From Rosellinia necatrix (taxonomy: Eukaryota; Ascomycota; Sordariomycetes; Xylariales; Xylariaceae), in NCBI GenBank assembly GCA_021209875.1, contig JAGYVD010000007.1, positions 1,736,001 through 1,800,000 on the forward strand: 64,000 nucleotides of DNA, in the 5' to 3' direction. Both the position numbers and the translations under genes were made by a program. Below, in pieces: positions 47,755 through 58,900 of the stretch; positions within the stretch are counted from its first letter, which is position 1, and each line of letters begins with the position of its first letter. The notes below the pieces were generated by a model. It did no database searches, had not been told where the DNA came from, and saw only the letters and a list, made by a program, of their open reading frames with translations.

Positions 47755-49705
47755 TTACGGCGGCGAAACAATAATCCAAGCCAGCAGGAGACGAAAAAGT
47801 AGAATAAGTAATTGAAGCATGCCCATACTTCCCCAGGCGATTCGATCCGCGATGAAGAGCTTCAGCACCATCTTTCTGTATAGACATCTGGTTTTGTCAT
47901 CCTCGTGCGATAATACGTACCCGTCCATAGAGGAAAGCCGGAACCTTCTAATGTCCCCGAGCGATTGCATGGTGGTCGCCCGGCCCGAGGCCGGCGGACG
48001 CTTGATCTTTTCAGGCAGCCTACGCAGTTTCTTTATAGCCGTAAAGCACCCATAATCCAGATAGCTTTCCGTTGTTAATGTTAGCGGTGGCTTCTTAAGA
48101 ACCAGCCTGGGAAGCAAGGCAGGATTGGATAGCCAAATGGTATGATGGTCGTTCAATTCGCAAAAGATGGCCTCGAAATCGTGCGCGTAGTGGACGAATC
48201 TTGGATAGAATGCAGGGGTCAAGACCTTAAATTCTAGATGCTCCACACCGTCTGGCTCCTTTTCGGCCATGAGTGACAATATCTGTTCATCCACCGCGAC
48301 GGGGAGAGCGTCTGAAATATATCGCACACTTAATGAGGATGGCGATTGCTTGATAAGATACCTTAGATACTTTCTAAAGATATACTCGAGCTCACGTTCC
48401 GTCTGGGTGGCGGATCGACTCGCGTTCTGATTTGAGAGGTCTGGACAACACCACATGTTACGTTTCCATTGAAAGAACGGGGCTACAGCCTCTCTAGCCG
48501 TCCAAACGTAGGGCATGATTTTATTCCTCCACAGTATCAGCAAATGCGGAAGCATTTGTATCAATGTTAGTTGCGCAGGGTCCATAGCTTCCTCGCCTGC
48601 CGAAACGATCTGAGCGTGAAGATTTACATGGCCATCCGGGGACATGAGTTCAAGTGTGTTGTCGATGGGACCCCTGCCTTCCATATTCAAGGAGAGTGGA
48701 TCACGGGCGAAGAGAGAACACGATCTATCTCGGGAATAGAAGTAGGAGCCGTTGGTGCCGTCTACACGGGTTTTCGCATGCGGCGCGAACACTGAATTTG
48801 TAATACGGGAATCATTACTCATCCCTTCGGTACATTTATCATTTGGTGTTAAAAAGTAGCGTCGTTTCCGGTTAGAGAAATCCCCGACTTCCGTAACAAT
48901 GGCCTCTAACCGTTTTCCTGTCGAGTAAAGGTACCAGAACGATATAGAATTCCAGCTACAACCCGTCAAGTTAGGAGCAGTCACAAGGTATGCATATGGG
49001 TAGCGAGAAGCTTCAACACCCTATCTACTCGTTCGTCAAAATACTCCTCCATAGAAGCTAGATGATGTCACTTACCTGGGATTCAAGGAATTCGTCAACC
49101 TTGTCCCTACAGCCCAGACGAGCGTGTCGCTGGGCGAGATAGTCGGCCACATCGATAGTATACCAAGGTGTGAAACCAGGTACTCGACAGCCGACGGATG
49201 ATATCAAACCACCAGCACGACCATTCCAATACCCAGGCGTCCCAACAAGTAGTTCTGAAGTCTCAGAGACATGTTTCCTCGTCAAGTGTTGAGTGTGTGT
49301 GATCCGGCAAGGAAACAGGAGCGGTCGACCCGGGCCAAACCATGTCCGGGACTCGGATCTGCTTCTATAGTTCCGAGCAAATTGAGCAAGAGGGTAGACT
49401 GTGGCAAATGAAGCGAAAAGCGCGACCATCCAGAAATTGGCCGTCATCGCGGATGCCAGTTGTCGGTGCCCTGTCTTCCAGACTAATAGAACAACGAGAA
49501 TGACGAGGTCGCCAAAGCTACCGAACTGCACCCAACATAGCAGTCCGCCCGCCCCTACCGAAAAACGAGGGAGGGACATAAGCATCTTATCGTGGGTCAC
49601 ATCCCATTCGTGGATGGACTCTGTACCCCGATAGTGTGTGTCACTTAGATAGAATGTAGACAGAGACGACGGGTTAAGAGAGTGGACGTTTGTTATGCAA
49701 CTCAT
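47755..49705 (-). CDS. DUF1365-domain protein
   Basis: A 631-aa protein in two exons (49705-49076, 49020-47755) with a 55-bp intron. The N-terminus has hydrophobic segments (about residues 55-80 and 90-108) that may anchor it in a membrane. The DUF1365 region starts at WFGPGRPLLFPCRITHTQHL, continues with PWYTIDVADYLAQR, and after splicing GVEASRYPYAYLVTAPNL and SISFWYLYSTGKRL. It ends with LEFKVLTPAFYPRFVHYAHDFEA and FRLSSMDGYVLSHED, which I associate with fungal members. Function is unknown; bacterial relatives sit near lipid or fatty-acid genes. The acceptor GATAG at 49021-49025 is the only nearby one that keeps frame. The true start may be a later Met, such as the one in MLMSLPRF or MVALFASF. 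Confidence 0.85.
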
Positions 49706-50484
49706 GGGCCTGTCACTAGGAAAAGCAGAGCGAGGGAAGGCATACCGGGAATTTGAGTCAAGCTTGTTGTGGCTGTGCTTGTAAGAACTACCCGCCTACA
49801 TTTTTGGTGACGGATATCTACATAAGTAGGTAGGTAGACAGGTACCCAAGGGGAAGGAAGTCCACCTACCTGGTTATGTACCTACCCGACCGCCCCATCC
49901 GGGGTGCCTAACTTGCTGTGATGGATATTCCTCTTTCTTATCTCCGTGTTCCCCTAGGTAGGTAGTCTCTAAGCAGCTACCTACCTACAACCTATAGAAC
50001 TACCTAAATTGTATGCTCGGGGAAAGCGGTATTCGGAGTCTACCTACCATGCCAAAACCCATACCTTCAACCAATGGCCCCCAGCAGGCCGCCCCGGGTA
50101 CGGCTAAGCCACAATTAGTTACAATGGTGAATCCCTGCCGCACCGGGGCCGCCGATTGAGTCAGCGGCCACTCACTTGCCAGAGACCCGCCTTCCACCCA
50201 CACACGTATACATACGCCATCCCGATTCCTTGACATTCCACCGCCCTACTTAGCCCAAGTCACTGCGCCTACGATAGCGACACATTTATCTATCCATAAC
50301 CAACACGGACTCCAATATCAACATCCCGCAAAACTAAACCCGTATTATCATCATCATCCACAACCACAACAACTCGCACACAAAAACCCCTCTTCACGGC
50401 CAACACGACCGACCATCCATCCGACCATCCATCCGACCATCCATCCGACCCTCGAAGAAAGACCCCACCAAATCCACCGTCAAG
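49706..50484. promoter_or_regulatory. divergent promoter region DUF1365/MBF1 with TAGGTAGG motifs
   Basis: Holds the densest cluster of TAGGTAGGTAG / ACCTACCTAC motifs at about 49825-50048 on both strands. Next to MBF1 is a 12-bp repeat (accatccatccg, three copies plus a partial) at about 50411-50450, inside what should be the MBF1 5'UTR. Confidence 0.6.
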
Positions 50485-51343
50485 ATGTCTGAAGAGTGGG
50501 ATTCCGTCACCAAGATTGGGAGCAAGACGCGAGGCGGTGGCGCCTCGCAGAGGGAGACTGTCGTGCGAGGCAATGCGGCCCTGAATGCCGTCAAGCGTAC
50601 CGGTGGCGCCGTCGCGACTGAGAAGAAGTTCTCAACAGGTAACCAGGTACGTTAGTTTTCCTTCTTTCTCGCTCTCCCTGTCGCTCTCCCTGCCACTCTC
50701 CCTGCCGCTCTCCCTGCCGCTCTCCCTGCCGCACCCCATGGGCCATCACCCCTCTGGTGTTCTACAGAATGGCCACGGCCAGGGCCTACGGGGGTTGGGA
50801 TGGTCAATCGGGGCTGGTGCTCCTGTGCGGTCGCATACGCTCTCGTTGCTCCTCCTTCCCGGCCTTACATTCGATTGTCCCGAGTCTATTCTTGCAGTCA
50901 CCAACGAATCATGATCCACCCTCGCCACCAAGCGAGACGCAAAACCCATATCCTACTGCCTCATTCTCCAATTCAATACCCGAAACCCTGATGACGGAGA
51001 CAAAATAGACGCTAACATCGATTTCCCCCTCCCTCAGGTCGGCAGAGGTCCCGAAGGCCAGCACCTCACCAAGGTCGACCGCAGCGACGACATCATCAAA
51101 CCCAACACAGTAGGCAAGGTGGTGGGCGACGCCATCAGCGCCGCGCGGCAGAAGATGGAGCCCAAGATGACCCAGAAGGACCTGGCGACGCGGTGTAACA
51201 CGACGGCCGGCGTCGTCGCCGAGTTCGAGCGCGGCGCCGCCACCCCCGACCAGAAGGTCCTCAGTGCCATGGAGCGTGTCCTCAACGTCAAGCTGCGTGG
51301 CCAGGGCATCGGCGAGCCCAAATTCAAGCCCAAGGGAAAGTGA
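50485..51343 (+). CDS. MBF1: multiprotein-bridging factor 1
   Basis: A 155-aa transcriptional coactivator, also known to prevent frameshifting on collided ribosomes. Two exons: 50485-50646 and 51038-51343, separated by an unusually long 391-bp intron in phase 0. The N-terminal MBF1 domain opens [12 protein letters not shown] and includes [13 protein letters not shown]. After the intron come [17 protein letters not shown] and the helix-turn-helix of the Cro/C1 type: [23 protein letters not shown] and VLNVKLRG, ending in a basic tail with KFKPKGK. All expected parts are present and the length is standard. It is divergent from the DUF1365 gene and convergent with CDT1. Confidence 0.96.
50664..50736. 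repeat. 12-bp intronic minisatellite GCTCTCCCTGCC
   Basis: About six 12-bp units with single-base differences inside the MBF1 intron, 18 bp after the 5' splice site. They make the 5' part of the intron strongly pyrimidine-rich. Confidence 0.85.
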
Positions 51344-52411
51344 GACACAAATCCTTTATCCTCCTTTACTTCCATCCTTGCAACCCACCCCCGATCTCGA
51401 GCGAGGGCCGGGTGGGGGTGGGAGTAGGAGTGGGGTCCGTTGGAAGGCGGAAATAAACGCAGTAACGAGAAGCGTGCGTGGGGTGACTTAGGGTAGCTGT
51501 TTGACTTAGTCTTCGCTCAAGCTGTGGATTAGAACTCGCCAGCCCTCCCATGTCGTTCAGCCATGTATGATGAAGCACACGGGGCAGGAAGAAGGAAAAC
51601 TGGACGAGGGGAAAAAAGGGGGTTCTCCTTTTATTTGAGAACCGGGCGGGATGTGTTTCAATACACGTTCGAGGGGCGGGACAAGGCATAGATGACATTG
51701 AATGCGCGGCGTTCCCATTGCGTTGTTTTTAACCTACCTAAAAAGCATAGGTGTCAGAACACTGGAAATGTCTCATGATTCAAATAGAGGAATAGAACGC
51801 ATCAACCACTATAGATATATCCCAAACAAGTCTTAATTAGCATGTTGCTGAATACTATATTTCCCCCTCGGATTTGGTTATACGGCTGGGATAGTTACCA
51901 TCCGTTTTTGACACGATACGCCTACCTATAATCCCGACTATCCAAAGTCCAAGTCACAGAACCTTGCACGAAAGTCAGGTGGAGGAAAGCCGTCAAAAGC
52001 GAAATCTTAACGATGCTAATTTCGATTGCTATACGCGGCAATTTGCGCAGATCCTACGGATCGGGAAAAAAAACCAATCATACACGCCCAACAAAAAAAG
52101 TACACATGGTATCCAGCAAACGGAAACCCAAACAAAGAGCACAAAGGCCCAAGACAATGCTCGCCAAAAATGCAGTAACCACTGGAGTTTCCAGTCCCGG
52201 ATGCGAACCAACGCACTGCCATGCATATGATAACAATAAACCCCCCTCCCCAATCCTTTTTGAACACCCAGTAGTCAAGTACCGTACCCCGGGTCGAACC
52301 AACACCCTGCGCGGAAGAAGAAAGAAAACTCCCAACAAAAGCTAGACGAAACTAGCATGTATATTATCCACCCGCCCGCCGGTCCGTCCGTCTACCCATT
52401 CATCTCCCTCT
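51344..52411. other. convergent 3' region MBF1/CDT1
   Basis: The 3' flanks of two convergent genes. No gene or structured element stands out. Confidence 0.6.
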
Positions 52412-54055
52412 CTAGCCCCCGCGTGCCAGGATCGTCTGCACCCGTCTGGTGACCTCGGCCTTGCTGGGCGCGCGGGCGGTCTCGAGGACGACGTGCTCGC
52501 GGCCGGCGAGCGGGACGACGCGGGCCCACTCGGGGGCGATCTCGGCTGCCAGCAGGCGGATGCACGTGGCGGCCTCGGGCTGCGAGATGCCCATGCGAAG
52601 CGAGTCCTTGATGTTCCCGAGCAGCTCCGCCATCCCGAAGCTTACCCGTCCGCCGCAGCCGTCGGCCGAGGAGCGGCTGCGCATGTCCAGGAGCGCCGCC
52701 ACCTCTTCGGCGCGCTGGAGCGCCGCCCGGCGCTCGAGCTGCGCCGGTGACAGGCCCGCCGGCATGGAGGCTTTCTGCAGGTCCTTCAGCCGGATGCGGT
52801 CCAGGAGGCTAATCTTGGCGCCGCTTGCCGGAGCGCTAGTTGTCGTCGTCGTCGTTGTTGTTGTCGGTTTGGAGGGATTTGCACTCGCGCTCGCTTTTGC
52901 CTTCTCCTTCTCCTGCTTTTTGGCTGCCATGCTCTGTTTGAGGGCTTCGAGGCGCTGATGCCCCTTTTGGACCAGGGGCAAGGCCTTCGCTACGGACTCG
53001 CAGAGCGCGACTGGGGCCTTGGGTAGAGTGTTGATAAATGCGGTTGCGCTCGCCGCCACCGGTGGGGTTTTGTTGCCGTTAATGCGGAACTTGGTCCATA
53101 GAGAACTTATGTTCGCGCGGAACAACGCATTTAGCTTGTTCTCGTCCAGGGGCCCGAGGCTGTGGGATGCGTCCATTTCGACGCAGATCTTGCCGTGGCC
53201 ATAGTTCGAGAGGCGGAAGGGATTGCTGTTAGGTGACGTTGAGGACTCGCTAAGAACGCCCAGGCAAACTCGGACATCTTCGTCTGTAACCTTCTTCTTG
53301 CTCCAGGCGCGAGTAATGTTCGGGCAAAGAACCCGCAGATCTGCCGGCACGTTTGAGCCATTGTGTGTGTAATACAAGGTCAATGCCTTTAGAAACGCAG
53401 TGTGCAGGGTTATGAGGCTTAGGACTTCCTCGGGAAGCTCTCCAGATTTGGTAGGACTCGCGTCCGATTCGACATCAGAGCCAGCAACTGATGTGTCGGT
53501 GGTGAGAGGGGTTGGATAGCGAGATGGAGACGATCCGAGACGCAGCTTCTTGAATAATAGGCCGGCATCAATGCTGGAAACATCAGAGTCGGAAGGACTG
53601 GGGCTTCGCATCCGCTTGCGTGGCGTAGGCTCGGGTTTGGGTGGCGTAGGGTTGGGGCGCTGTTTCTTGGGGGGACGGCCACGGCCACGTTTCACAGGTT
53701 GAGGAGGGGTTGTTGTTGTTGTTGTAGTAGTAGTCGTAGTAGTGGTGGTGGTGGTGATTGTCGAGGATGTGGGCTTTATTATTGAAGAAGTAGCGACTTT
53801 GACTGGCCTCTCATCGGCGGAAGAATCATCTTCGATGGACACAACCACCTTGCGTTTTCGCGAGGCGGGCGTGATGGGCTCGAGCTTCACTGCTTTCTTA
53901 GGGGTTGGGGGATTGAGCTCCTTCTTCACATTCGCATTGCGAACAGACTTGGAAACGCGGGTGAAACTGCTAATACTCGACGATGCTTGCTGTTGCTGAG
54001 GAGCCTTCACCTTAGAACCGGCCATGCCTCTCCGCTGCTGCTTCGTGGCGGGCAT
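52412..54055 (-). CDS. CDT1: DNA replication licensing factor CDT1
   Basis: A 547-aa single-exon protein. CDT1 loads the MCM2-7 helicase at origins with ORC and CDC6 in G1, in the nucleus. The N-terminal 200 residues are disordered: a possible PIP-type segment (SSSISSFTRVSK, about 26-37), an AT-hook (VKRGRGRPPKK) and an unbroken run of 16 Thr (about residues 100-115). The central winged-helix region starts at LPEEVLSLITLHTAFLKALT. The C-terminal MCM-binding winged helix covers about 415-547, with SLLDRIRLKDLQK and MAELLGNIKDSLRM. Identification rests on the order of these two winged helices and on fungal CDT1 character, not on a search. It is convergent with MBF1. Confidence 0.85.
   Translation of the reverse strand: MPATKQQRRGMAGSKVKAPQQQQASSSISSFTRVSKSVRNANVKKELNPPTPKKAVKLEPITPASRKRKVVVSIEDDSSADERPVKVATSSIIKPTSSTITTTTTTTTTTTTTTTTPPQPVKRGRGRPPKKQRPNPTPPKPEPTPRKRMRSPSPSDSDVSSIDAGLLFKKLRLGSSPSRYPTPLTTDTSVAGSDVESDASPTKSGELPEEVLSLITLHTAFLKALTLYYTHNGSNVPADLRVLCPNITRAWSKKKVTDEDVRVCLGVLSESSTSPNSNPFRLSNYGHGKICVEMDASHSLGPLDENKLNALFRANISSLWTKFRINGNKTPPVAASATAFINTLPKAPVALCESVAKALPLVQKGHQRLEALKQSMAAKKQEKEKAKASASANPSKPTTTTTTTTTSAPASGAKISLLDRIRLKDLQKASMPAGLSPAQLERRAALQRAEEVAALLDMRSRSSADGCGGRVSFGMAELLGNIKDSLRMGISQPEAATCIRLLAAEIAPEWARVVPLAGREHVVLETARAPSKAEVTRRVQTILARGG
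53705..53759. repeat. trinucleotide repeat coding for 16 Thr in CDT1
   Basis: On the plus strand it reads as blocks of tgt, agt, cgt and ggt triplets; on the coding strand all are Thr codons (aca, act, acg, acc). Mixed codons show the run is maintained at protein level or is old. Confidence 0.85.
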
Positions 54056-55687
54056 TGTGACTGCACAATCAGTCAGAGGACGGCGTCGTTAGTCAGGGGG
54101 ACCGCGATGCCGTGATGGTTGGTAGATGGTATCTGAGAAGGCGAAACCGATTGACTGGCACGCAATGACGAATTCTAAAACAGGAGTTGGGGATCCGAGG
54201 CAAGAGGTAAGTGACGGTAGATGTCGTGGCTTCGATCTAGTTGATTGTTGTTGCAGAAATATAAAATTGCGCGGAACAAGACAGGGAGGGCGAGCACAGT
54301 GGGAAGGGAGGTACCACCATATTTTGAAGGGGTTAAGTGAATGCGGGTCGTGACAGGGGCGCATCATTAGACGCGACAACCCACCTAGCCCACTTGGGTG
54401 GACGCGACTTGGGAAACCTCGGGCGCGTGAGGCACTCCATAATATTTTGCCGGCAAAGCTATTGACCCCACTAATGAGCGCACGGTTAGCAGTCGAGGCG
54501 TTAAGCCCGCGCGTGGAGTGCATCATGCCAAGACACGTTTTTTCTACCTTTCCGCATTGTGTTCCCTCCACAACAACCACGGGCAAAACAAACCCACCCG
54601 TGTCCGCGGTTAATGACCTGCATACTACTTGTAAAGCGCGAAACGAATGTTTAATGGATCCCATTCAAAGTAACGTCGTCAAAATATTTGATCCAAGCAC
54701 CCACTCGCCTCAGCTAAGTGGTACCTACCTACCGGCATCTCATCGCCTACTGCAAAGCACTCCCTTATGAACAATCCAAGGTAGTTAGACACATGCGACA
54801 GGTAGCATTACCGTGTGCCCGGTTCTCACGTGATTGATCAGCGTATCCGGATATGACAGACAAAGCAGGCAGGCCGTGCCTCGTTTTGATGCCTATCTAT
54901 ATAGTGTGTGTAATATTGCTGCCCTGCTTTGTTCAGTGGCCGGGCGGATGTTTCATGCGTTCGCCTCACCCCGCGCAAATGATGAATGAGAACGAACCCC
55001 AGCCCAGCCCCGCGCTGTTTCTTAATATGCCTAGACCACCACAGCCCGCTGTTCAATATACCCCAATTAGCATACGCTCCCATGAACTCCAATGATATCA
55101 TATAATCCTAGGGACTGTGGTCTAGGGATGCCAGCATCCGGGAGCCCATCACAAGAATGATACATTAGGGTGGGTGACATCCGAAGAATGCCTACGTACC
55201 CGACATCGCGGGACCACCTCAGTAAATCATGGCAAACCAATTCACTTTCTTGGCCCATGGTTAGGCAAGGTAGATAGATACCCTGTGCCTACAGGACTGC
55301 CTATTGGTAGGTACAAACGTGCGGACCACAGCCGCCAGTTAGTTGATTAAGGTATGAGTGTAGCAAATCCATCGCGAGAACACCCTAGTACGAAGGCCGA
55401 GTTGTTTCCACTCGTCGCAGAAAAGAATAACCCCGGGGTCTAAGCCTCTAGCTCAAACAAACGACCCATGCATGCCTTTTCCTCGGCTTTTATGTAGACC
55501 CGATGCATCTGTTTCCCTTGTGTGCGATGCCAGTAACTCCTGGAATGACGAGACACAAAGGAAAGAAACCACGCTTGCTAGCAATACAAGTTACACGGAG
55601 AAGAAGAAGAGGTGTCGATCCTCGGTCCGAGGTATACGGGCCGGGATTCCCCCGCCGCGCTACAGGGTTCCGCCACCGAGGCGACGA
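54056..55687. other. intergenic upstream of CDT1
   Basis: No gene recognised; a 191-codon frame at 54089-54664 (-) is rejected. Two ACGCGAC boxes are listed separately. Confidence 0.55.
54371..54408. promoter_or_regulatory. paired ACGCGAC boxes upstream of CDT1 (MCB-like)
   Basis: The heptamer acgcgac occurs at 54371-54377 and 54402-54408, about 315-350 bp before the CDT1 start. ACGCG is the core of the MluI cell-cycle box bound by MBF (Mbp1-Swi6, Cdc10 complex), and fission-yeast cdt1 is a known target. A role here is inference. Confidence 0.45.
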
Positions 55688-55921
55688 TCAACGGCGCAGT
55701 GCGTGTTGCCAGTGATCAGGATGAAAACTGACGGGACTCGGCGGCGGCGGGGCGGGGACATCCCAGTCGCGCTCTTGGATCGAGCGGACTGGGGTTGCCG
55801 GCTTGTTGCCCTTGGACTCGAGCGTGGCATTCAGACTGGCGAACAGATCTGATGAGCCGTCCAGGCGGGTGCCCTTCCTGGGTGGTGTGACAGGAACGGG
55901 TGCAATGATTTGGCTAGGCAT
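55688..55921 (-). CDS. small unrecognised protein, 77 aa or part of a longer gene
   Basis: The frame reads MPSQIIAPVPVTPPRKG, then LFASLNATLESKGNK, and ends in a Pro-rich tail. I know no family for it. Just upstream is a well-formed 62-bp intron (56008-55947, GTAAGT donor, CTATAG acceptor). If used, the reading frame runs back through it into an upstream exon as ATNSLRP-QGQRFIIN, so either this is a 5'UTR intron or the true start lies further up near 56.05 kb or beyond. Codon composition is GC-rich and coding-like. Confidence 0.45.
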   Translation of the reverse strand: MPSQIIAPVPVTPPRKGTRLDGSSDLFASLNATLESKGNKPATPVRSIQERDWDVPAPPPPSPVSFHPDHWQHALRR

Positions 55922-58900
55922 GTTGATGATGAAGCGTTGGCCTTGTCTATAGGTGTTAGGATCAAGAATGGGCCATACGAGGGTGCCGGCGTAGCTAGGC
56001 TGACTTACGGTCGAAGAGAGTTGGTTGCGGCCGAGAAGGATGTAAGAGGCCGGTGATGAGGGCCACGAACAAGTTGATTATGAATCCAAGTGGCGTGATA
56101 TAACAAAGCCGCGTGGGTTTGTTGTCGTTGATATGCTCCGGCTTTGGTACTCTTGGGGTGTGTATGTGGTTCCGTGTGTATGAGAGTGCACGGGGGCGAG
56201 TGTGGAAGAGAGAGAGAGTTGTATGATGAAGGTAGGGACGGGAAGGTCAAAGGGGGAAATAATGTTGAATTAAGTATCAAAGTTTGTGCAAGGCCTGGTC
56301 CGGCACTGAGTCTGACGGTACTCTGCGTCGGTGGTGCTTTGCTTGCTGGAAAGAGCGGTGGATGTGCGTCTGGTATTAAGAAACGTAGGAGGTAGGTAGG
56401 GAGGTGGCCGGGAGGAAGGTACATATACTTCGAAAGGCAGGTGTGGTAAGGGATCCAGTCACGGCCTATATATACCTGGATGTACCTAGGCAGGTACCTG
56501 CCGTGTGTGTGCACTATGTGTGTATAGCTGTGTAGTTGTGCGGGTAGAGTAAATGGCCCGAGACAAACATCGATGGGCCCCCGCGATTTGGTATCCCAGA
56601 TCTGGATCTATCTTGGGGTACGAGTACGTGTAACCACGGGGCAAGTGAACTTCCTAGAGATGCTGCCTACAGTGCTATACGGGGCTGCAAGTACCCCCAA
56701 ACGACAAAGACAGCGGACCCCAGGCTACGGTAGAGCAGAGAGGTACTTGCCTGTGCCTGTCTGCCTTGGCTCCGAGTATTGTGGCGGGCGTCGTTTGGAC
56801 GAACCGGGAGCTGCAACTTGACTGGTGCTCTCTTGTGTTCTCTAGCAAAGCCCCGTCCGAAAATGTCGGATTCCGAAAAAGTGAGTGATGATTGTTGTCA
56901 GGGTCTTTTCCCGATAGGGCGTGCGTGCTTGCTTGGGCAGGTGAGCAACAACGACAAGCTACGGCAGGGCAGGCAGGGCAGAGCACGGCAGGGCAGGGCA
57001 GGGCGGCTTAGTCGCTTTGTTGGGTTGTGTTCAATCAGCGGGCTCGAGAGAATTGGTCACAGCTGGTTGGCCGAGGAGATACGGGAGTTAGATGATGAGG
57101 GCAACAAGATGGAATGCGTTGGCCAGTTGATCGAAGGGGAGAGGGAGCTATTAGACTGGGCAGCAGGGAATGTTGGGCACATTTATTTATGAGACCTAAA
57201 GGAGATAGGAGACGACGGCGGGAAGAAGAAGAAAAGGCTACCCGTCATACAAACAAGGTATCCAGGGCAAACAGCAGCTCCAAGTAGGTACCTACCCTAA
57301 CCTTGTGTCGGTAGGTAATGCAACATGCGCACCCTAACCTGGGTCCAACCAGGTACTTCAAATAATAGGATAATGTATAGCAACTGCAGGTAAGTGGTGC
57401 GTAGTGCTGGTATGTAGGCAGGTAGCTTATGTAGGCATGTAGATGCACTAGTTACCCTCGTTCCTAGCGCAGCAGGTAGAGCATACAGGCGCGTACCCAG
57501 GGTAGGTACTTGTAGAGTTGTATTCCAAAAATAAGGTATTAATACCTACATGAGTGCCATGCCGCATGTAGTGTACCATATGTAACTTCACGTTCGATCC
57601 GAGATAATAATACCTCCCTTGCCTATCAGCTCGGTTGCGTGCTATGTACATTGTACCTACCTACCCAGGCTACTAGGTAGGCTACCCAGGGTAGGCAGTA
57701 TAAATGGGGTGCATACGGCAGGGCAGGGCAGGGCTTGGACTGGCTCGGCATGTTTGGGGGCACGTTGGGGCCCCCATTCGCCCCGGGCCCCCCAGAAAGG
57801 GTAAAAAGTTCACATTGGCCCGCTCGTACGGAGAAAACCTGGGGCTGCCTATTTCTTTTGGTTATACAAATAAATGAAAACAAATGGGAAGAGAGAGGGA
57901 GGAAAAAAGGAATCTCGACATGACAATGAACGGGGACCCAGGACATGGGACATGGCCAATACCCGCCACACGACAGTACGAGCCGTGCCAGTGCGTGCGC
58001 TTGCTCCGTCGGGTTCTCTCATTCGTGCGTTCCCTCGGATCCTCGCCCGTGGGGTGCCATCGCCGGTCACACTTTCAACCACCACGACTAAGCGTCCCGG
58101 ATTCGATGGGCCTGTTATCGACACCGGTGAGAGGGCCGAGGAATGAAGAAATCCTGATAAGCAGATTGTTTACGTATGTGTGTCGCACGCAAAGGCCCGA
58201 CAGAGAGGCTTACTGAGGTACAGGTGAGCGTGCACAAACACCTCCCTCCATCCCCGTGGGAATCTAAAAACCTACATGGTGTGCGTCGCTGCCTGTGGGA
58301 TCGAGCCGTGTCTGTCCAACGTGCAATGACACGATCCGATCCTCCTGTAATATGTAGGTAGTAACTATGGATCGTGGTTGAGTGAGTAAGTAGGTAGGTA
58401 GGCATGTAAGGAGGTAGGTAAGGTAAGGCAAGGTAAAGGTAGGTAATAAGTATGTACATACATGCCCAGAAGTACGTAGATGATACCCTTCGCCGCAAAA
58501 TATGGGTTCGTTTCGGGGTCTGCATCCTGTAAGAGTATAAAATACCTGTAGATAATTATAATCGTATTTATAATTACCATTAGGATGCGGTAACGTCAGC
58601 CCATTTTGAGAACATGTAGCGTGACAAGGCTCAATTAATGGCCGAGGGGTGTAACCCCCAATCTCCAGACTTTTTCGTCCGACATACCTGTGTAGGTAAG
58701 ATTGTATGGGCACTCATTCCCCAGCTCCTACACTGAGGCTAGTATAATCGGTGCTAGCAGGGACATTTATCTACACTACGGCGGTATAATTCGGCCGGAC
58801 AGGTTGAGGCTGGCTGGTTAGCTCCATTATCAGCTTCTTCTTTTTGTTTTTGTTTTTGTTTTGTTTCCCACCCACCACCCCTCCTCTCTCTAGTGGTTTT

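Noticed and set aside
54089..54664. 191-codon minus-strand frame upstream of CDT1
   Set aside because: No domain, no conserved pattern, and it occupies the expected CDT1 promoter and 5'UTR with the ACGCG boxes.
56779..57192. 137-codon plus-strand frame with an MSDSEK start inside
   Set aside because: Runs through GGGCA repeats and has no recognisable family; too weak to call a gene.
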